54,385 nucleotides of DNA from Saprospiraceae bacterium (lineage in GTDB: Bacteria > Bacteroidota > Bacteroidia > Chitinophagales > Saprospiraceae), in contig JAHDCQ010000003.1 in the NCBI GenBank assembly GCA_020629845.1, forward strand, positions 11,298-65,682, given 5' to 3'. Under the pieces are notes generated by a model, which saw only the letters and a list, made by a program, of their open reading frames with translations, was not told the DNA's origin and made no database searches. How positions within the stretch are numbered: the first letter of the stretch is position 1; each line of letters begins with the position of its first letter. This document shows, piece after piece, positions 44,705-54,171 of the stretch. A program made the translations under genes and the position numbers.

Positions 44705-44749
44705 CGCCGTTTTAATATAAGCTTTAAATCTATTTGATAAAAAAAAATT

Positions 44750-45997
44750 ATGCCATATTTATTTACATCTGAATCCGTATCAGAAGGACATCCAGATAAA
44801 GTAGCGGATCAAATATCCGATGCTATACTAGATGCATTTTTAGCAAAAGACCCAAACGCTAAAGTAGCTTGCGAAACACTTGTAACTACTGGTTTAGCAG
44901 TAGTGTCAGGTGAAGTGCGCTCCAAAGCTTATGTAGATGTACAAACGGTGACGCGTGAAGCTATACGAAGAATTGGATATACACGCTCTGAGCTACAGTT
45001 CGATGCCGATTCCTGTGGAGTGCTTTCTGCTATTCATGAGCAATCTGCTGACATTGCACAAGGGGTAGATGTGGGTAAAAAGGAAGAAGAACAAGGAGCA
45101 GGCGACCAGGGCATGATGTTTGGTTATGCTACCAATGAAACCGATAACTATATGCCCATTGCCTTAGATTTATCGCATAAAATACTACAAGAACTAGCTG
45201 TCATTCGTAGAGAAAATGACAATATCACCTACTTACGACCTGACTCTAAAGCGCAAGTTACTATCCAATACGATGATAATCATAAGCCTTTAGCTATTGA
45301 TACCATTGTGGTTTCTACTCAGCATGACGACTTCGATAAAGATGATGATGTAATGTTGAATAAGATTCGCAAGGATATGATTGAAATCTTAATGCCAAGA
45401 GTGAAAGCACAATGTCGTCCAGAGGTACAAGATCTCTTTAATACAGACATCACATATCATATCAACCCAACAGGCAAATTTGTGATTGGTGGCCCACATG
45501 GTGATACTGGACTGACTGGTCGCAAAATAATTGTAGACACTTATGGGGGCAAAGGAGCACATGGTGGTGGAGCTTTTTCAGGCAAAGACTCCTCAAAAGT
45601 AGATCGCTCAGCAGCTTATGCAACGCGACATATTGCTAAAAATGTAGTAGCAGCAGGCTTAGCAGAACAGTGTTTGGTGCAAGTGGCTTACGCTATTGGA
45701 GTAGCAGAGCCTGTAGGCTTGTATGTAGATACCTATGGCACTTCAAAAGTACAGCTATCAGATGGAGCTATTGCGGTTAAATTAGCAGAACTCTTTGATA
45801 TGCGTCCAGCAGCTATTGTAAAGCGATTTGGTTTAAAAAACCCTATTTTCTCTGAAACGGCTGCCTATGGACACATGGGACGCAATTCGGAAAGCAAAAT
45901 AGTGCATATTGATGGAAAAGAAACCACTGTGGAAACCTTCACTTGGGAAAAATTAGATATGGTAAATGCCGTAAAATCAGCATTTAATCTGATATAA
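44750..45997 (+). CDS. metK: S-adenosylmethionine synthetase
   Basis: It makes SAM from methionine and ATP. The 415-residue protein has [20 protein letters not shown] at 10-29, the nucleotide motif [20 protein letters not shown], and the P-loop-like [20 protein letters not shown]. The length is at the upper end of the usual 380-420 because of an insert around residues 165-185 ([13 protein letters not shown]). It is monocistronic and followed by a strong terminator. Confidence 0.97.
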   Translation: MPYLFTSESVSEGHPDKVADQISDAILDAFLAKDPNAKVACETLVTTGLAVVSGEVRSKAYVDVQTVTREAIRRIGYTRSELQFDADSCGVLSAIHEQSADIAQGVDVGKKEEEQGAGDQGMMFGYATNETDNYMPIALDLSHKILQELAVIRRENDNITYLRPDSKAQVTIQYDDNHKPLAIDTIVVSTQHDDFDKDDDVMLNKIRKDMIEILMPRVKAQCRPEVQDLFNTDITYHINPTGKFVIGGPHGDTGLTGRKIIVDTYGGKGAHGGGAFSGKDSSKVDRSAAYATRHIAKNVVAAGLAEQCLVQVAYAIGVAEPVGLYVDTYGTSKVQLSDGAIAVKLAELFDMRPAAIVKRFGLKNPIFSETAAYGHMGRNSESKIVHIDGKETTVETFTWEKLDMVNAVKSAFNLI

Positions 45998-46047
45998 ACG
46001 TTAATGTTGCCCCTCTTATAGTTACTATACATTATTTAAAAACGTCT

Positions 46048-46088
46048 AAAAAAGGTGTTTAGGAGCGAATGCTTCTAACACCTTTTTT
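46048..46088 (+). terminator. Terminator after metK
   Basis: A 12-bp perfect stem AAAAAAGGTGTT (46048-46059) pairs with 46077-46088, extended by a further 7 bp (TAGGAGC/GCTTCTA with one G-U) to a 4-nt loop. The descending arm ends in TTTTTT. Confidence 0.85.
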
Positions 46089-46234
46089 ATGTTGTATTAC
46101 GATTGGTTTCAGATTATTCATTTACATGAAAGTGATGAACAAACGTCTTGAAACGGGCGTTTACAGAACAAAGTTTTCATAAAAGGAAGAAGATTAAAAC
46201 GAAAACCTACCAACAAAAACACAAGAAAATAATT

Positions 46235-46921
46235 ATGATTAAAGACGATTTTTCAACAAATGGCATGCATGACTATACAATTTTAGAGGATGAAATGGGA
46301 GATGCTCACGCCAGCACTAGCCTTGAAACACCAATCCGTAAAGGAGCTTTTGAACAGAGTGATGAAGAAAAAATGGAAGCGATAGAAGGTCACTTCAGCG
46401 CAATCATGGATATTTTAGGACTTGATCTCAAGGATGATAGTCTAAAAGGAACCCCGCGCAGAGTGGCTAAAATGTTTGTAAAAGAAATTTTTAAAGGGCT
46501 CAATCCTGAAAATGAACCGCCCATCACGCTATTCGACAATAAATTTCAATACAAGCAAATGCTTGTAGAAAAAGGGATTAAGCTACACACATTTTGTGAG
46601 CATCACTTTTTGCCTATATATGGCGTAGCACATGTAGCGTATATCGCTCAAGGCAAAGTAATTGGTCTGTCGAAGTTGAATCGGATTGTAGAATATTACT
46701 CAAAACGTCCGCAAGTGCAAGAACGGCTGACCGTTCAGATAGCGAATCATCTCAAAAAAGTACTAAAGACGGAGGACGTAGCTGTATATATCGAAGCAAA
46801 GCATATGTGCGTACAGGCACGTGGCGTGGAACATGAAGGTTGCTCAACCATCACTTCAGAATATTGTGGCAAGTTCTTGACAGAAAAAACTCGTGCAGAA
46901 TTCTTAGCAGCCGTTGCTTAG
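46235..46921 (+). CDS. folE: GTP cyclohydrolase I
   Basis: It converts GTP to dihydroneopterin triphosphate, the first step towards folate. From ATG 46235 the protein is 228 residues, a normal length. Earlier in-frame ATG 46148 would add 29 Lys-rich residues. Zinc and catalytic motifs are TFCEHHFLPIYGVAHVAYI, GLSKLNRIVEYYSKRPQVQE and HMCVQARGVEHEGCSTITSE. The first ~55 residues are poorly conserved. It is followed by a terminator and an SDR gene. Confidence 0.96.
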   Translation: MIKDDFSTNGMHDYTILEDEMGDAHASTSLETPIRKGAFEQSDEEKMEAIEGHFSAIMDILGLDLKDDSLKGTPRRVAKMFVKEIFKGLNPENEPPITLFDNKFQYKQMLVEKGIKLHTFCEHHFLPIYGVAHVAYIAQGKVIGLSKLNRIVEYYSKRPQVQERLTVQIANHLKKVLKTEDVAVYIEAKHMCVQARGVEHEGCSTITSEYCGKFLTEKTRAEFLAAVA

Positions 46922-46956
46922 AAGCTGTTTTAAAACCTCTGCTGATTGATAAGGGT

Positions 46957-46995
46957 AAAGCCACGAATGTGTAAATTCGTCATATTCGTGGCTTT
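46957..46995 (+). terminator. Terminator after folE
   Basis: A 12-bp stem AAAGCCACGAAT (46957-46968) pairs perfectly with 46984-46995 and runs into TTTTTT. Confidence 0.85.
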
Positions 46996-47047
46996 TTTAT
47001 GAACCCTACGCTATCCTAGTCGTTTCCTCTCCAAAATATCATCTTGT

Positions 47048-47764
47048 ATGGAACTTTTACAACACAAAAATGTACTCGTCGTAGGTGCAACGGGAGGTAT
47101 CGGAGCAGAAACTGCTCGTCTTATCAACAATAATAAGGCAACCGTCTTCATAACAGGTAGGAATACTGATGCTCTACAAACTATCGCTAAAAAGAATAGT
47201 ATCCCAAGCGAACGCGTCTTTACTTTAGACATTACAAAAGCAGAAGCGGTAGAAACAGTTGCACAGCAAATTCATAGCCAAATTGGGCAATTAGACGTAC
47301 TTGTAAATGCAGCAGGTATTGGTATTATAAAACCACTTGAAAAGCTAGACTACGCAGACTTCAATAAAGTTATAGACACCAATCTGAAAGGTACATTTCA
47401 TTTATTAAAAGCATTTCTTCCGCCTATGAAAGCGGCCAAAAAAGGCTTAATTATCAATATGCCAGGGGTATTAGGAAAAGCTCCGATGGCTGGTGCAACA
47501 GCTTATGCAGCTTCCAAATATGGACTAAACGGAATGCTAAAGTCCGTTCGGGAAGAACTAAAACGCACGAATATACGCATCACGAATATCTATCTAGGTG
47601 GCGTGGATTCTCCATTTTGGGACGATATTGATTTAAAAGTCAATCGTGATAAATTCATCACGGCTAAAGAAGCAGCAAAAGCCGTTTGGTTTCTTTGCCA
47701 ACAACCATCTTCGGGCGTAGTATCAGAAATGGTCATTCAACCGTTCAATCATCAGGTTCTATAA
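47048..47764 (+). CDS. Short-chain dehydrogenase/reductase
   Basis: This 238-residue SDR has the Rossmann motif VVGATGGIGAETARL (12-26), an NAAGIG motif at about 88-93, and the catalytic Tyr-Lys pair in YAASKYGLNG (about 154-163). Ser/Met-rich INMPGVLG at about 138 lies where the catalytic Ser usually sits, and no Ser is obvious there, so catalysis may be altered. Substrate unknown. A separate transcript from folE is likely because a terminator separates them. Confidence 0.88.
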   Translation: MELLQHKNVLVVGATGGIGAETARLINNNKATVFITGRNTDALQTIAKKNSIPSERVFTLDITKAEAVETVAQQIHSQIGQLDVLVNAAGIGIIKPLEKLDYADFNKVIDTNLKGTFHLLKAFLPPMKAAKKGLIINMPGVLGKAPMAGATAYAASKYGLNGMLKSVREELKRTNIRITNIYLGGVDSPFWDDIDLKVNRDKFITAKEAAKAVWFLCQQPSSGVVSEMVIQPFNHQVL

Positions 47765-47837
47765 CTAGTTTTAGCTAAAATTGCTTAACTTGGACAGTAT
47801 TTGAAGTAATTTGTTTAAACACAAAAAGTGCTGCTAC

Positions 47838-49118
47838 ATGCTCACACGCACTACAATTACACATTTTTTCTTCACGATGCTGGTCATTAGCCTGCCCATA
47901 TCAAAAGGGGCAACATCGGTAGTGGTAGCAATATTATTCTTATTGTCGCTTCTAAAATTAAGAGATACAAAGCTTAAAATTCAGCCTACGGACTGGGTAT
48001 TGCTATCACCTATAGCTGTATTTTTAGTTTTAGCTATCAGCCTACTCTACTCCGCCAATCTAAAACGCGGGATAGCCCTACTCTATCGGCAAAATGCCTT
48101 ATTACTTTTTCCTATTATTTTCTATCAGCACAAAGGTTTTTTATGGTCACAAATTCCAAAATATATCCAATGTTTTATTTATGCGGTTTTAGGCACTTCC
48201 TTATTAACCTTATTATTTTTCGTGCTTCCAGAAAATACTACACTAAGCATCACCGAAAACTTTCCAATCTTAAAAGATTATGCCCCTCAGCACCAACGCG
48301 TCGCATTTGGTGCCTATAGTCCATTTATTGATCGTTTACAGTTTGGCTATCTTATTGGTATTGCTATTCTAATGCAGCTATGGCGAATAGCGACAGCAGC
48401 CAGGCCATTATTAAATGGAATCCTCCTAATCATTCTTCTAAGTACCTTACTAATTCTAGGCGCACGTGGGGCACAAATTGCAATACTCATAAGCTTAGCG
48501 GTCTGGATTGTAATTGCCTATAAACAGTTTATTCACCCATATATTCAAAAATGGATAGGTAAATTTGCGTCTATCGGATTAGCAATTTTTGGTATTGCAT
48601 TTTTCCTACTAGTCCTCCCCTATTGGGCTTATAAAAGTGTACCTGCATTTGCAGAACGCTATAATCAATTGCGCTGGGAAATTCGTGTATTTCAGCTAGA
48701 CGATTTACAATCGCATGATTATGTCCATTTCACTAGTATCCGACGTATTATGAGTTGGAACAACAGCTGTAAACTCATCCAACAACATCCAATATTTGGT
48801 ACAGGAATAGGTGATATGGAAGCACAATTGGAACGTCTTTATCAAGAAGATAATTTGGGATTTCCAGTCAATTCACACCACCAGTTTCTTTATTATTGGG
48901 CAAGTGCAGGCTTATTGGCCCTACTGACTTTTTGTATATCATACTTCGGCTTTTGCCGATATGCTTGGAAGCAAAAAAAATGGCAAGTAAAGGCATTAGG
49001 CTTATCCTTTGGACTTTTCTTCTTTATTGTATTTATGTTGGATGTTCCCTTACTTTATCAGGTAGGCTCTACTAGTTTTTACACCTTCTTTTGTTTATTT
49101 CTTTTGCTCAAGAAATGA
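47838..49118 (+). CDS. O-antigen ligase-like (Wzy/WaaL family) membrane protein
   Basis: This 426-residue protein has about ten to twelve hydrophobic segments. A large extracytoplasmic loop (about 235-320) contains RRIMSWNNSCKLIQQHPIFG and GIGDMEAQLERL, followed by the ligase motif VNSHHQFLYYWASAGLLALL. The family joins or polymerises surface glycans in the periplasm. ATG 47838 (MLTRTTITHFFF) is chosen; an upstream TTG would add nine residues. No other glycan genes are nearby. Confidence 0.82.
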   Translation: MLTRTTITHFFFTMLVISLPISKGATSVVVAILFLLSLLKLRDTKLKIQPTDWVLLSPIAVFLVLAISLLYSANLKRGIALLYRQNALLLFPIIFYQHKGFLWSQIPKYIQCFIYAVLGTSLLTLLFFVLPENTTLSITENFPILKDYAPQHQRVAFGAYSPFIDRLQFGYLIGIAILMQLWRIATAARPLLNGILLIILLSTLLILGARGAQIAILISLAVWIVIAYKQFIHPYIQKWIGKFASIGLAIFGIAFFLLVLPYWAYKSVPAFAERYNQLRWEIRVFQLDDLQSHDYVHFTSIRRIMSWNNSCKLIQQHPIFGTGIGDMEAQLERLYQEDNLGFPVNSHHQFLYYWASAGLLALLTFCISYFGFCRYAWKQKKWQVKALGLSFGLFFFIVFMLDVPLLYQVGSTSFYTFFCLFLLLKK

Positions 49119-49680
49119 GATAAGGGACGAGGAAAAAAAATTCTGATAGCCTTCCCTAAGGAAAACTACCAGAACCAAATTCAATGGAAAATCAAAATTG
49201 TTTTTTGGCTCCTTAATAGCAATACGTAGTAAAGTATAAATTTGGCTACTAGAATTATTTGAATTGGCTGTTGGAATTGTTGTAGAACTCTAATTACTGC
49301 TTATAAATATTTATGATGTAACATGTATAATTCCTTTGAAATCTTGATTAGTTGGGGTTATCCAAGCTTATAGGGTTTTATGTAAAATGCGTACCTAAAA
49401 AAACTTTATCTAACCCTAATTCATATAGGTAAGTACCTTTTATTGAAAATTGTAACCACCTAAATCTTTATTTTTTTCAAAAAAATTCAAAAAAACATAT
49501 AAGTCACTCATTATTAGGGCTATTTGCAGCTAGAAAAAACAACTAAATAAAATTTAAAAAACAAGAAAACTATAAATGAGGAATATTAAAAATTGGGAAT
49601 GACCAAATAAATTCAAGCAAAATCAAATTTGTTTTGGATTAAAAAAAGTATATCTTTGTAAATAGATGATTTGTAGTAAA
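49119..49680 (+). other. 562-bp intergenic region
   Basis: After the ligase gene, a weak hairpin (49141-49149 with 49166-49174, 8 of 9 pairs) may act as its terminator. A TAGGGTT/AACCCTA pair around 49372-49425 encloses 40 nt of AT-rich sequence. The right end holds the promoter of the next gene. No reading frame is supported. Confidence 0.5.
49628..49658 (+). promoter_or_regulatory. Bacteroidota-type promoter for the duplicated helical-protein gene
   Basis: TTTG at 49628-49631, a 19-nt spacer, then TATCTTTG at 49651-49658 is a near-ideal match to the consensus. Transcription should start near 49665, so the leader is only about 15 nt. This supports ATG 49681 or 49693 rather than 49666. Confidence 0.7.
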
Positions 49681-50406
49681 ATGGATAATGTGATGAAAAA
49701 ACAAAGCACAAACAGAAAGTACAATTTCCCTGATGCCGATTTGTATTTGCAATGCATGGAACGCATTCGTTATGCGCACAGAGATATACAGTATTTCGAG
49801 CAATACGGTTTTGATCTAGAACGACTCAAAAAATTTAAAGCTTCTTGTGATAAATTCCGTAATCTACCCGATGATGATGAACTCATAGGTGACCAAATGA
49901 TGATGACGGAAAAAAAATATAAAGCAGCAGAAAAACTTAAAACTGCTGTCCGTAGCCTAATGACACGCGTAGCGATGAAGTACAGCAATCGTACAGGTCG
50001 CTATCGTAAGTTTGGTACAGCAAAACTTGGCGATATGACAGATGCACAGCTCATCTTTTGTGGGCGGCGGGTAGTGCGAGTAGCGCGCGTGCAAATAGAT
50101 TTCCTAGAAGATGTAGGGGTAAATGAAAATGTCTTAAATCGCATAGTGGAAGCTACAAAAGAATTTGAGCAAGCTACCAATATTCAACAAGATAAGGTTG
50201 CCGATAGAGATATAGCCGTAGAACGTCGTACAGAACAAGGCAATAAAATATACGATGAGCTTATCACGCTTTGCAATATTGGTAAGGATATTTGGGCGGA
50301 ACGCGATACGATTAAGTATGAAAACTATACAATATACGAAAGTAATAATGACCAAAAAGTAGCACGTAAAGAACGCTTGACGCAGGAAGCTAAATCAGGG
50401 GAATAA
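49681..50406 (+). CDS. Helical protein with internal duplication, function unknown
   Basis: This 241-residue protein is charged, soluble and lacks a signal. It contains two related helical units: the first at about 20-95 (QCMERIRYAHRDIQYFEQYG, then FDLERLKKFKASCDKF), the second at about 117-195 (LIFCGRRVVRVARVQIDFLE, then DVGVNENVLNRIVEATKEFE). Each continues into a long charged helix. An alternative start is Met5 at 49693. It has its own promoter and lies convergent with a PHP phosphatase gene. Confidence 0.7.
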   Translation: MDNVMKKQSTNRKYNFPDADLYLQCMERIRYAHRDIQYFEQYGFDLERLKKFKASCDKFRNLPDDDELIGDQMMMTEKKYKAAEKLKTAVRSLMTRVAMKYSNRTGRYRKFGTAKLGDMTDAQLIFCGRRVVRVARVQIDFLEDVGVNENVLNRIVEATKEFEQATNIQQDKVADRDIAVERRTEQGNKIYDELITLCNIGKDIWAERDTIKYENYTIYESNNDQKVARKERLTQEAKSGE

Positions 50407-50415
50407 ATTTTGAGC

Positions 50416-51267
50416 TTAAACGATAGAAGTTTTAATCCACTTATGCTTATGGAGTGTATAATATTCGTGCACTCCATAAGCTTTAAGCATAGCGAAGACT
50501 TCAGGAAAACCATATGCTAATTCCTTTGGATGATGCGCGTCAGAATTGATGGTTAGTGGAATATTAGCATCCAAACAAGCTTTCAGTATCCATCTGCTTG
50601 GGTAAAATTCTGCTGCATAGCCTTTGTAAAAGCCTCGCGTATTGATTTCTACCAAAGCGTTTGATGCTTGAATTTGAGCAATGGTTTGCATTATAAGCGC
50701 GGTATACCAATCTTCTCGTTCATCAAAATATCTATTGTCTTTATTGAGTTTCTTTATTAAATCTAAATGCCCAATTATATCAATATCCGTAGATCGAAGC
50801 ATTTCCACGACAGACTCGTAATAAGCGGTAACGAGTTGCTTCATATCGCCCTGATAAATCAAGTTTAGTCCTCGCTCCAACTCTTCGGTGGTATTATCAA
50901 TACAACAATAGGTCTGATCTTCAAATTGGCCGACATAATGCACAGAACCGATGATAAAATCTAATTGCTTTGAAAAGTCTGCAAAGCGATTTTGCCTACC
51001 CATAATAAAGTCTACTTCTAAGCCCTTATAGACTTCTATTTGTCCAGCATATTTTTCTGTAAGTGCATTAAGTTCATCAATGTAACTATCGAGTCGTTCC
51101 TCCATCATATGCCAAGAGGTTTTAAACCCGATAGGCGCGTGACTCGAAAACCCAATTCCAGGCATACCCAAAGCAATAGCCTGTTGTACATATGCCTCTA
51201 AAGCGTGTGTACCGTCACAATAAGTAGAATGGGTATGGAGATTTACTATTTTTGTTCGCTTGTTCAT
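50416..51267 (-). CDS. PHP-domain phosphatase, histidinol-phosphatase-like
   Basis: This 283-residue protein has the polymerase-and-histidinol-phosphatase fold with metal motifs NLHTHSTYCDG (9-19), SSHAPIG (41-47), GLEVDFI, IGSVHYVG, IIGHLDLIKK and late INSDAHHP. The HisK/HisJ-type enzymes dephosphorylate histidinol phosphate, but other substrates are known and no his genes are adjacent. Its 3' end is 9 bp from that of the duplicated helical-protein gene. Confidence 0.88.
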   Translation of the reverse strand: MNKRTKIVNLHTHSTYCDGTHALEAYVQQAIALGMPGIGFSSHAPIGFKTSWHMMEERLDSYIDELNALTEKYAGQIEVYKGLEVDFIMGRQNRFADFSKQLDFIIGSVHYVGQFEDQTYCCIDNTTEELERGLNLIYQGDMKQLVTAYYESVVEMLRSTDIDIIGHLDLIKKLNKDNRYFDEREDWYTALIMQTIAQIQASNALVEINTRGFYKGYAAEFYPSRWILKACLDANIPLTINSDAHHPKELAYGFPEVFAMLKAYGVHEYYTLHKHKWIKTSIV

Positions 51268-51308
51268 TAGCCTATTTGACGTATTATTTTGATTGGTTCT
51301 TTATGATT

Positions 51309-51473
51309 TTAGGGAGCAGGCAAGAAATAACCTACCCATAGTTTGGATTAGTTATTTTTCTAACTCGCTAGGCGCAAAGAAGGCGCATAACTGGTTACGT
51401 AACTGATGAGCAACGACGCGAGCTGGAAAAAGAACAAGACAAACGGGTAGGTTATTTTTTGCCTGCTCCCTTA
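51309..51473. mobile_element. 159-bp inverted-repeat element with 26-bp termini, MITE-like
   Basis: Terminal arms at 51312-51337 (starting GGGAGCAGGCAAGAAATAAC) and 51445-51470 match at 25 of 26 positions. An inner pair (GTTATTTTTCTAACTCGC, with 15 of 18 matches near 51413-51435) and a central GTTACGTAAC palindrome continue the symmetry. TTA flanks both ends (51309-51311, 51471-51473), a possible 3-bp target duplication. No frame inside. The right arm overlaps the 3' end of the 84-residue gene. Confidence 0.6.
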
Positions 51474-51706
51474 TCTCGAATATTTTTTCTAGCTCGATTT
51501 ACTATTTCTTGATAATCTATCCTAAATGACTCTGATAATTTTTGCTCTAGCGTACATTCAATATCCCAAAGTATTCGCAGCTCTGATTGATCTTCAAAAT
51601 GCGGGTTATGCTCAATCTTATTGAATCTTTCTAAAAACTCAAATAACACTATAGCCTCTTCCTTAGTCAACTCAAGACTTACTTTGTTATGTTTATCTTG
51701 GTTCAT
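51452..51706 (-). CDS. Small conserved-type protein of unknown function
   Basis: This 84-residue acidic protein reads LELTKEEAIVLFEFLERFNK at 11-30, then a helix around DQSELRILWDIECTLEQKL. I recall similar short proteins in cyanobacteria and Bacteroidota but no function. The last residues (GAGKK) and the stop lie in the right arm of an inverted-repeat element, so the natural C-terminus may have been replaced. It lies in the same direction as and 28 bp downstream of the SanA/YdcF gene. Confidence 0.65.
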   Translation of the reverse strand: MNQDKHNKVSLELTKEEAIVLFEFLERFNKIEHNPHFEDQSELRILWDIECTLEQKLSESFRIDYQEIVNRARKNIRDKGAGKK

Positions 51707-51734
51707 TTAAAATGTCAAATTTTAAGATAAAAAA

Positions 51735-52373
51735 TCATCCTATTTGAATCGGATCGCCTAGATATTTAGGTTGGGTAAATAGTAAGACATCCAAAAGCAT
51801 TTTGGAACGTGCCAACACCTCCCGAACGCGGACTTTTGCACCATATCGGAAACTTACATCTTTAGCATTATAGGCTAAGGCATCAATGCCATTCAGTCGG
51901 GCAAGGAAAAGGGCGCGCTCATTGTGAAAGGCTTGGGAAATAATGGTGAGTTTTTGTTGTCCAAAAACGTGTTTGCTACGCACTATGGAATCAAGTGTGC
52001 GAAAGCCGGCATAATCGCAATAAATTTTATTGGCGGGAATGCCCGCTTTTATCAAGTCCTCGCGCATCAAGCTTGGTTCATCGTAGTCTTTGCGACCATT
52101 ATCGCCACTTACGAGCAAGTAGTCTAATTTGCCCGCATCATATAATTTTTTAGCGGCAGCTATGCGATATTTATAGTACAAATTCACACGACCATTCGCC
52201 AGTATTTTAGTTGTACCAAGTACCAAACCCACCCTATTCTTGGGCATTTTTTGTAGGGTATTTGATTCGTATAATCGGTCAGTCGCACTATAGCTCACCA
52301 ACTTATGCACTCCCAAAACAGCAAGTGCTAGAAGCATAAAAAACAACAAGCAATACCAAATGATACGAATCAT
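51735..52373 (-). CDS. SanA/YdcF-family (DUF218) membrane protein
   Basis: This 212-residue protein has an N-terminal membrane anchor (IIWYCLLFFMLLALAVLGV) and a DUF218 domain with GLVLGTTKILANGRVNLYYK, LLVSGDNGRKDYDEP and ITIISQAFHNERALFLAR-like segments. SanA is linked to envelope permeability in enterobacteria; YdcF proteins bind nucleotides. Role here is inferred from family. ATG 52373 is chosen because an earlier in-frame ATG would overlap the upstream ABC gene. Confidence 0.88.
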   Translation of the reverse strand: MIRIIWYCLLFFMLLALAVLGVHKLVSYSATDRLYESNTLQKMPKNRVGLVLGTTKILANGRVNLYYKYRIAAAKKLYDAGKLDYLLVSGDNGRKDYDEPSLMREDLIKAGIPANKIYCDYAGFRTLDSIVRSKHVFGQQKLTIISQAFHNERALFLARLNGIDALAYNAKDVSFRYGAKVRVREVLARSKMLLDVLLFTQPKYLGDPIQIG

Positions 52374-52383
52374 GATAGAGGTT

Positions 52384-54171
52384 TTAAGCCACTTCAAATT
52401 GTAATTTAGCCAGACTGTTATATGCGCCATCGTCCAGCAAAGACAATTCTTCGTGTGTTCCTTCTTCTATAATACGTCCATTTTCCAATACATAAATGCA
52501 GTCCACATCGCGGATAGTCGCCAAACGGTGCGCGATAATAATAGAAGTCCGACCTTCCATCAGTACGTTGAGGGCATCTTGTACCGCTTTTTCTGATTCC
52601 GCATCTAAAGAAGAAGTTGCTTCATCAAGCAACAAAATAACTGGGTCTTTCAAAATAGCACGCGCAATCGCTACCCGTTGGCGTTGCCCACCTGAAAGCT
52701 TAACGCCACGCTCCCCTACTACGGTATCTAAGCCCTCTGGAAAGGCCTCAATGAACTCCCAAGCATTTGCTTTTTTTGCAGCAGCTATAATTTCCGCTTC
52801 TGTTGCTTCTGGCTTACCATAAAGAATATTCTCACGAATAGTGCCGCCTAACAAAATGACTTCTTGTGGCACAATAGCAATATTTTGTCGTAAAGCTGTT
52901 GAATTATAATCGCGTATATCGCGTCCATCTACCCTAATAGCACCGCTATCAATATCATAAAATTTCAATAGGAGTTGCACAATTGTCGACTTTCCTGCGC
53001 CACTCGTCCCTACTAGAGCCACTTTTTCACCTGCTTCCACTTCAAAGCTAATGCCTTTTAGTACGTCCACATCTTTGCGCGTAGGATAGTTAAAATGTAC
53101 TGCTTCAAAAGCAATATTTCCTTCTATATGCACGGGTTCTATATCACCATTGACTTCCACTTCACTTGGCTCAGCCAAAATTTCGCGGATGCGTTCCGTA
53201 GCACCCAATGCACCTAATATTTCGGTGTAAAAATTGCCGATACCCGCTATTGAACCACCTATGAAGCCTGTATACACTACAAATTCTATGAGGTTGCCCG
53301 CCGTCATAGTGCCTGCTTCTACCATCATCGCGCCACGCCAGATAATGAAGAAAAGCGAGCCAAATAGTAGCGTAATGATAAGCATGGAAAATATAGCACG
53401 AGCGTGAGCAAACTTTAATGATATTTTGACTACTCTATCAATCGTTTTACCATAACGGATGCTTTCAAATAACTCATTGGTGAAGGCTTTTACGACCTGA
53501 ATGGATTGCACAGCTTCACTAATTGCATTATTCGATTCGGCGAGTTCTTCTTGGCGTTTTTTGGAAAGTTGACGGATATATCTACCAAAAAAGATAGCCC
53601 CTACCATAATAACAGGAAAGGTACTTAGCATCACAAGAGAAAGGTCAGCAGCTCGAAAAATTAAAAAACCAATACCTACTATAAGTATGAAAATTTGCCG
53701 CATAAACTCTGCCAAAGTGATGGAAAATGCACTATATAATTTTCCCACATCAGAGGTGAGGCGACTGACAATCTCCCCCGAACGGTTTTCTTCAAAGAAG
53801 GTAATGGGCAAGGAAACCAATTTTTCGTACACCGCTTTCCGCACGGCTGCAATGCCTTTTTCACTAGCATAAGCAAATATCAATACGCGCGCATAGGATA
53901 CGATACTTTGTATAACGATAATTACTCCTAATACTATTCCTAGCTGTGAAAGTGTCAAATCCCATTCGCCTTTTCCTTGTGCCGTATCTACCAACTGACC
54001 TGACAAATAGGGAAATACCATAAATACTGCGCTTGATACGAAAAGCAATACAAAGCCCAATGCCAATACCCAACGATATGGGCCAATGAATTTGAATATA
54101 GCTAAGGCTTCTCGTAGACTTTCTCTGGAAAGCTTTGGTAAAGGTGGTTCGTTTTTATCTTTTTTTGCCAT
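52384..54171 (-). CDS. ABC exporter, MsbA/multidrug type (fused membrane and ATPase domains)
   Basis: This 595-residue half-transporter works as a homodimer. The membrane domain (about 30-320) has six helices, and the ATPase domain (about 345-590) carries Walker A VGTSGAGKSTIV, Q-loop IVPQEVILLGG, signature VKLSGGQRQRVAIARAIL, Walker B VILLLDEATSSLD and switch IIAHRLATI. The substrate could be lipid or drug and cannot be read from the sequence. ATG 54171 (MAKKDKNEPP) is chosen; another ATG lies 15 nt upstream. The SanA/YdcF gene follows after 10 bp, probably in one operon. Confidence 0.93.
   Translation of the reverse strand: MAKKDKNEPPLPKLSRESLREALAIFKFIGPYRWVLALGFVLLFVSSAVFMVFPYLSGQLVDTAQGKGEWDLTLSQLGIVLGVIIVIQSIVSYARVLIFAYASEKGIAAVRKAVYEKLVSLPITFFEENRSGEIVSRLTSDVGKLYSAFSITLAEFMRQIFILIVGIGFLIFRAADLSLVMLSTFPVIMVGAIFFGRYIRQLSKKRQEELAESNNAISEAVQSIQVVKAFTNELFESIRYGKTIDRVVKISLKFAHARAIFSMLIITLLFGSLFFIIWRGAMMVEAGTMTAGNLIEFVVYTGFIGGSIAGIGNFYTEILGALGATERIREILAEPSEVEVNGDIEPVHIEGNIAFEAVHFNYPTRKDVDVLKGISFEVEAGEKVALVGTSGAGKSTIVQLLLKFYDIDSGAIRVDGRDIRDYNSTALRQNIAIVPQEVILLGGTIRENILYGKPEATEAEIIAAAKKANAWEFIEAFPEGLDTVVGERGVKLSGGQRQRVAIARAILKDPVILLLDEATSSLDAESEKAVQDALNVLMEGRTSIIIAHRLATIRDVDCIYVLENGRIIEEGTHEELSLLDDGAYNSLAKLQFEVA

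Noticed and set aside
44573-44749. SAM riboswitch upstream of metK
   Set aside because: The leader after the predicted start is only about 40 nt and shows no SAM-aptamer features.
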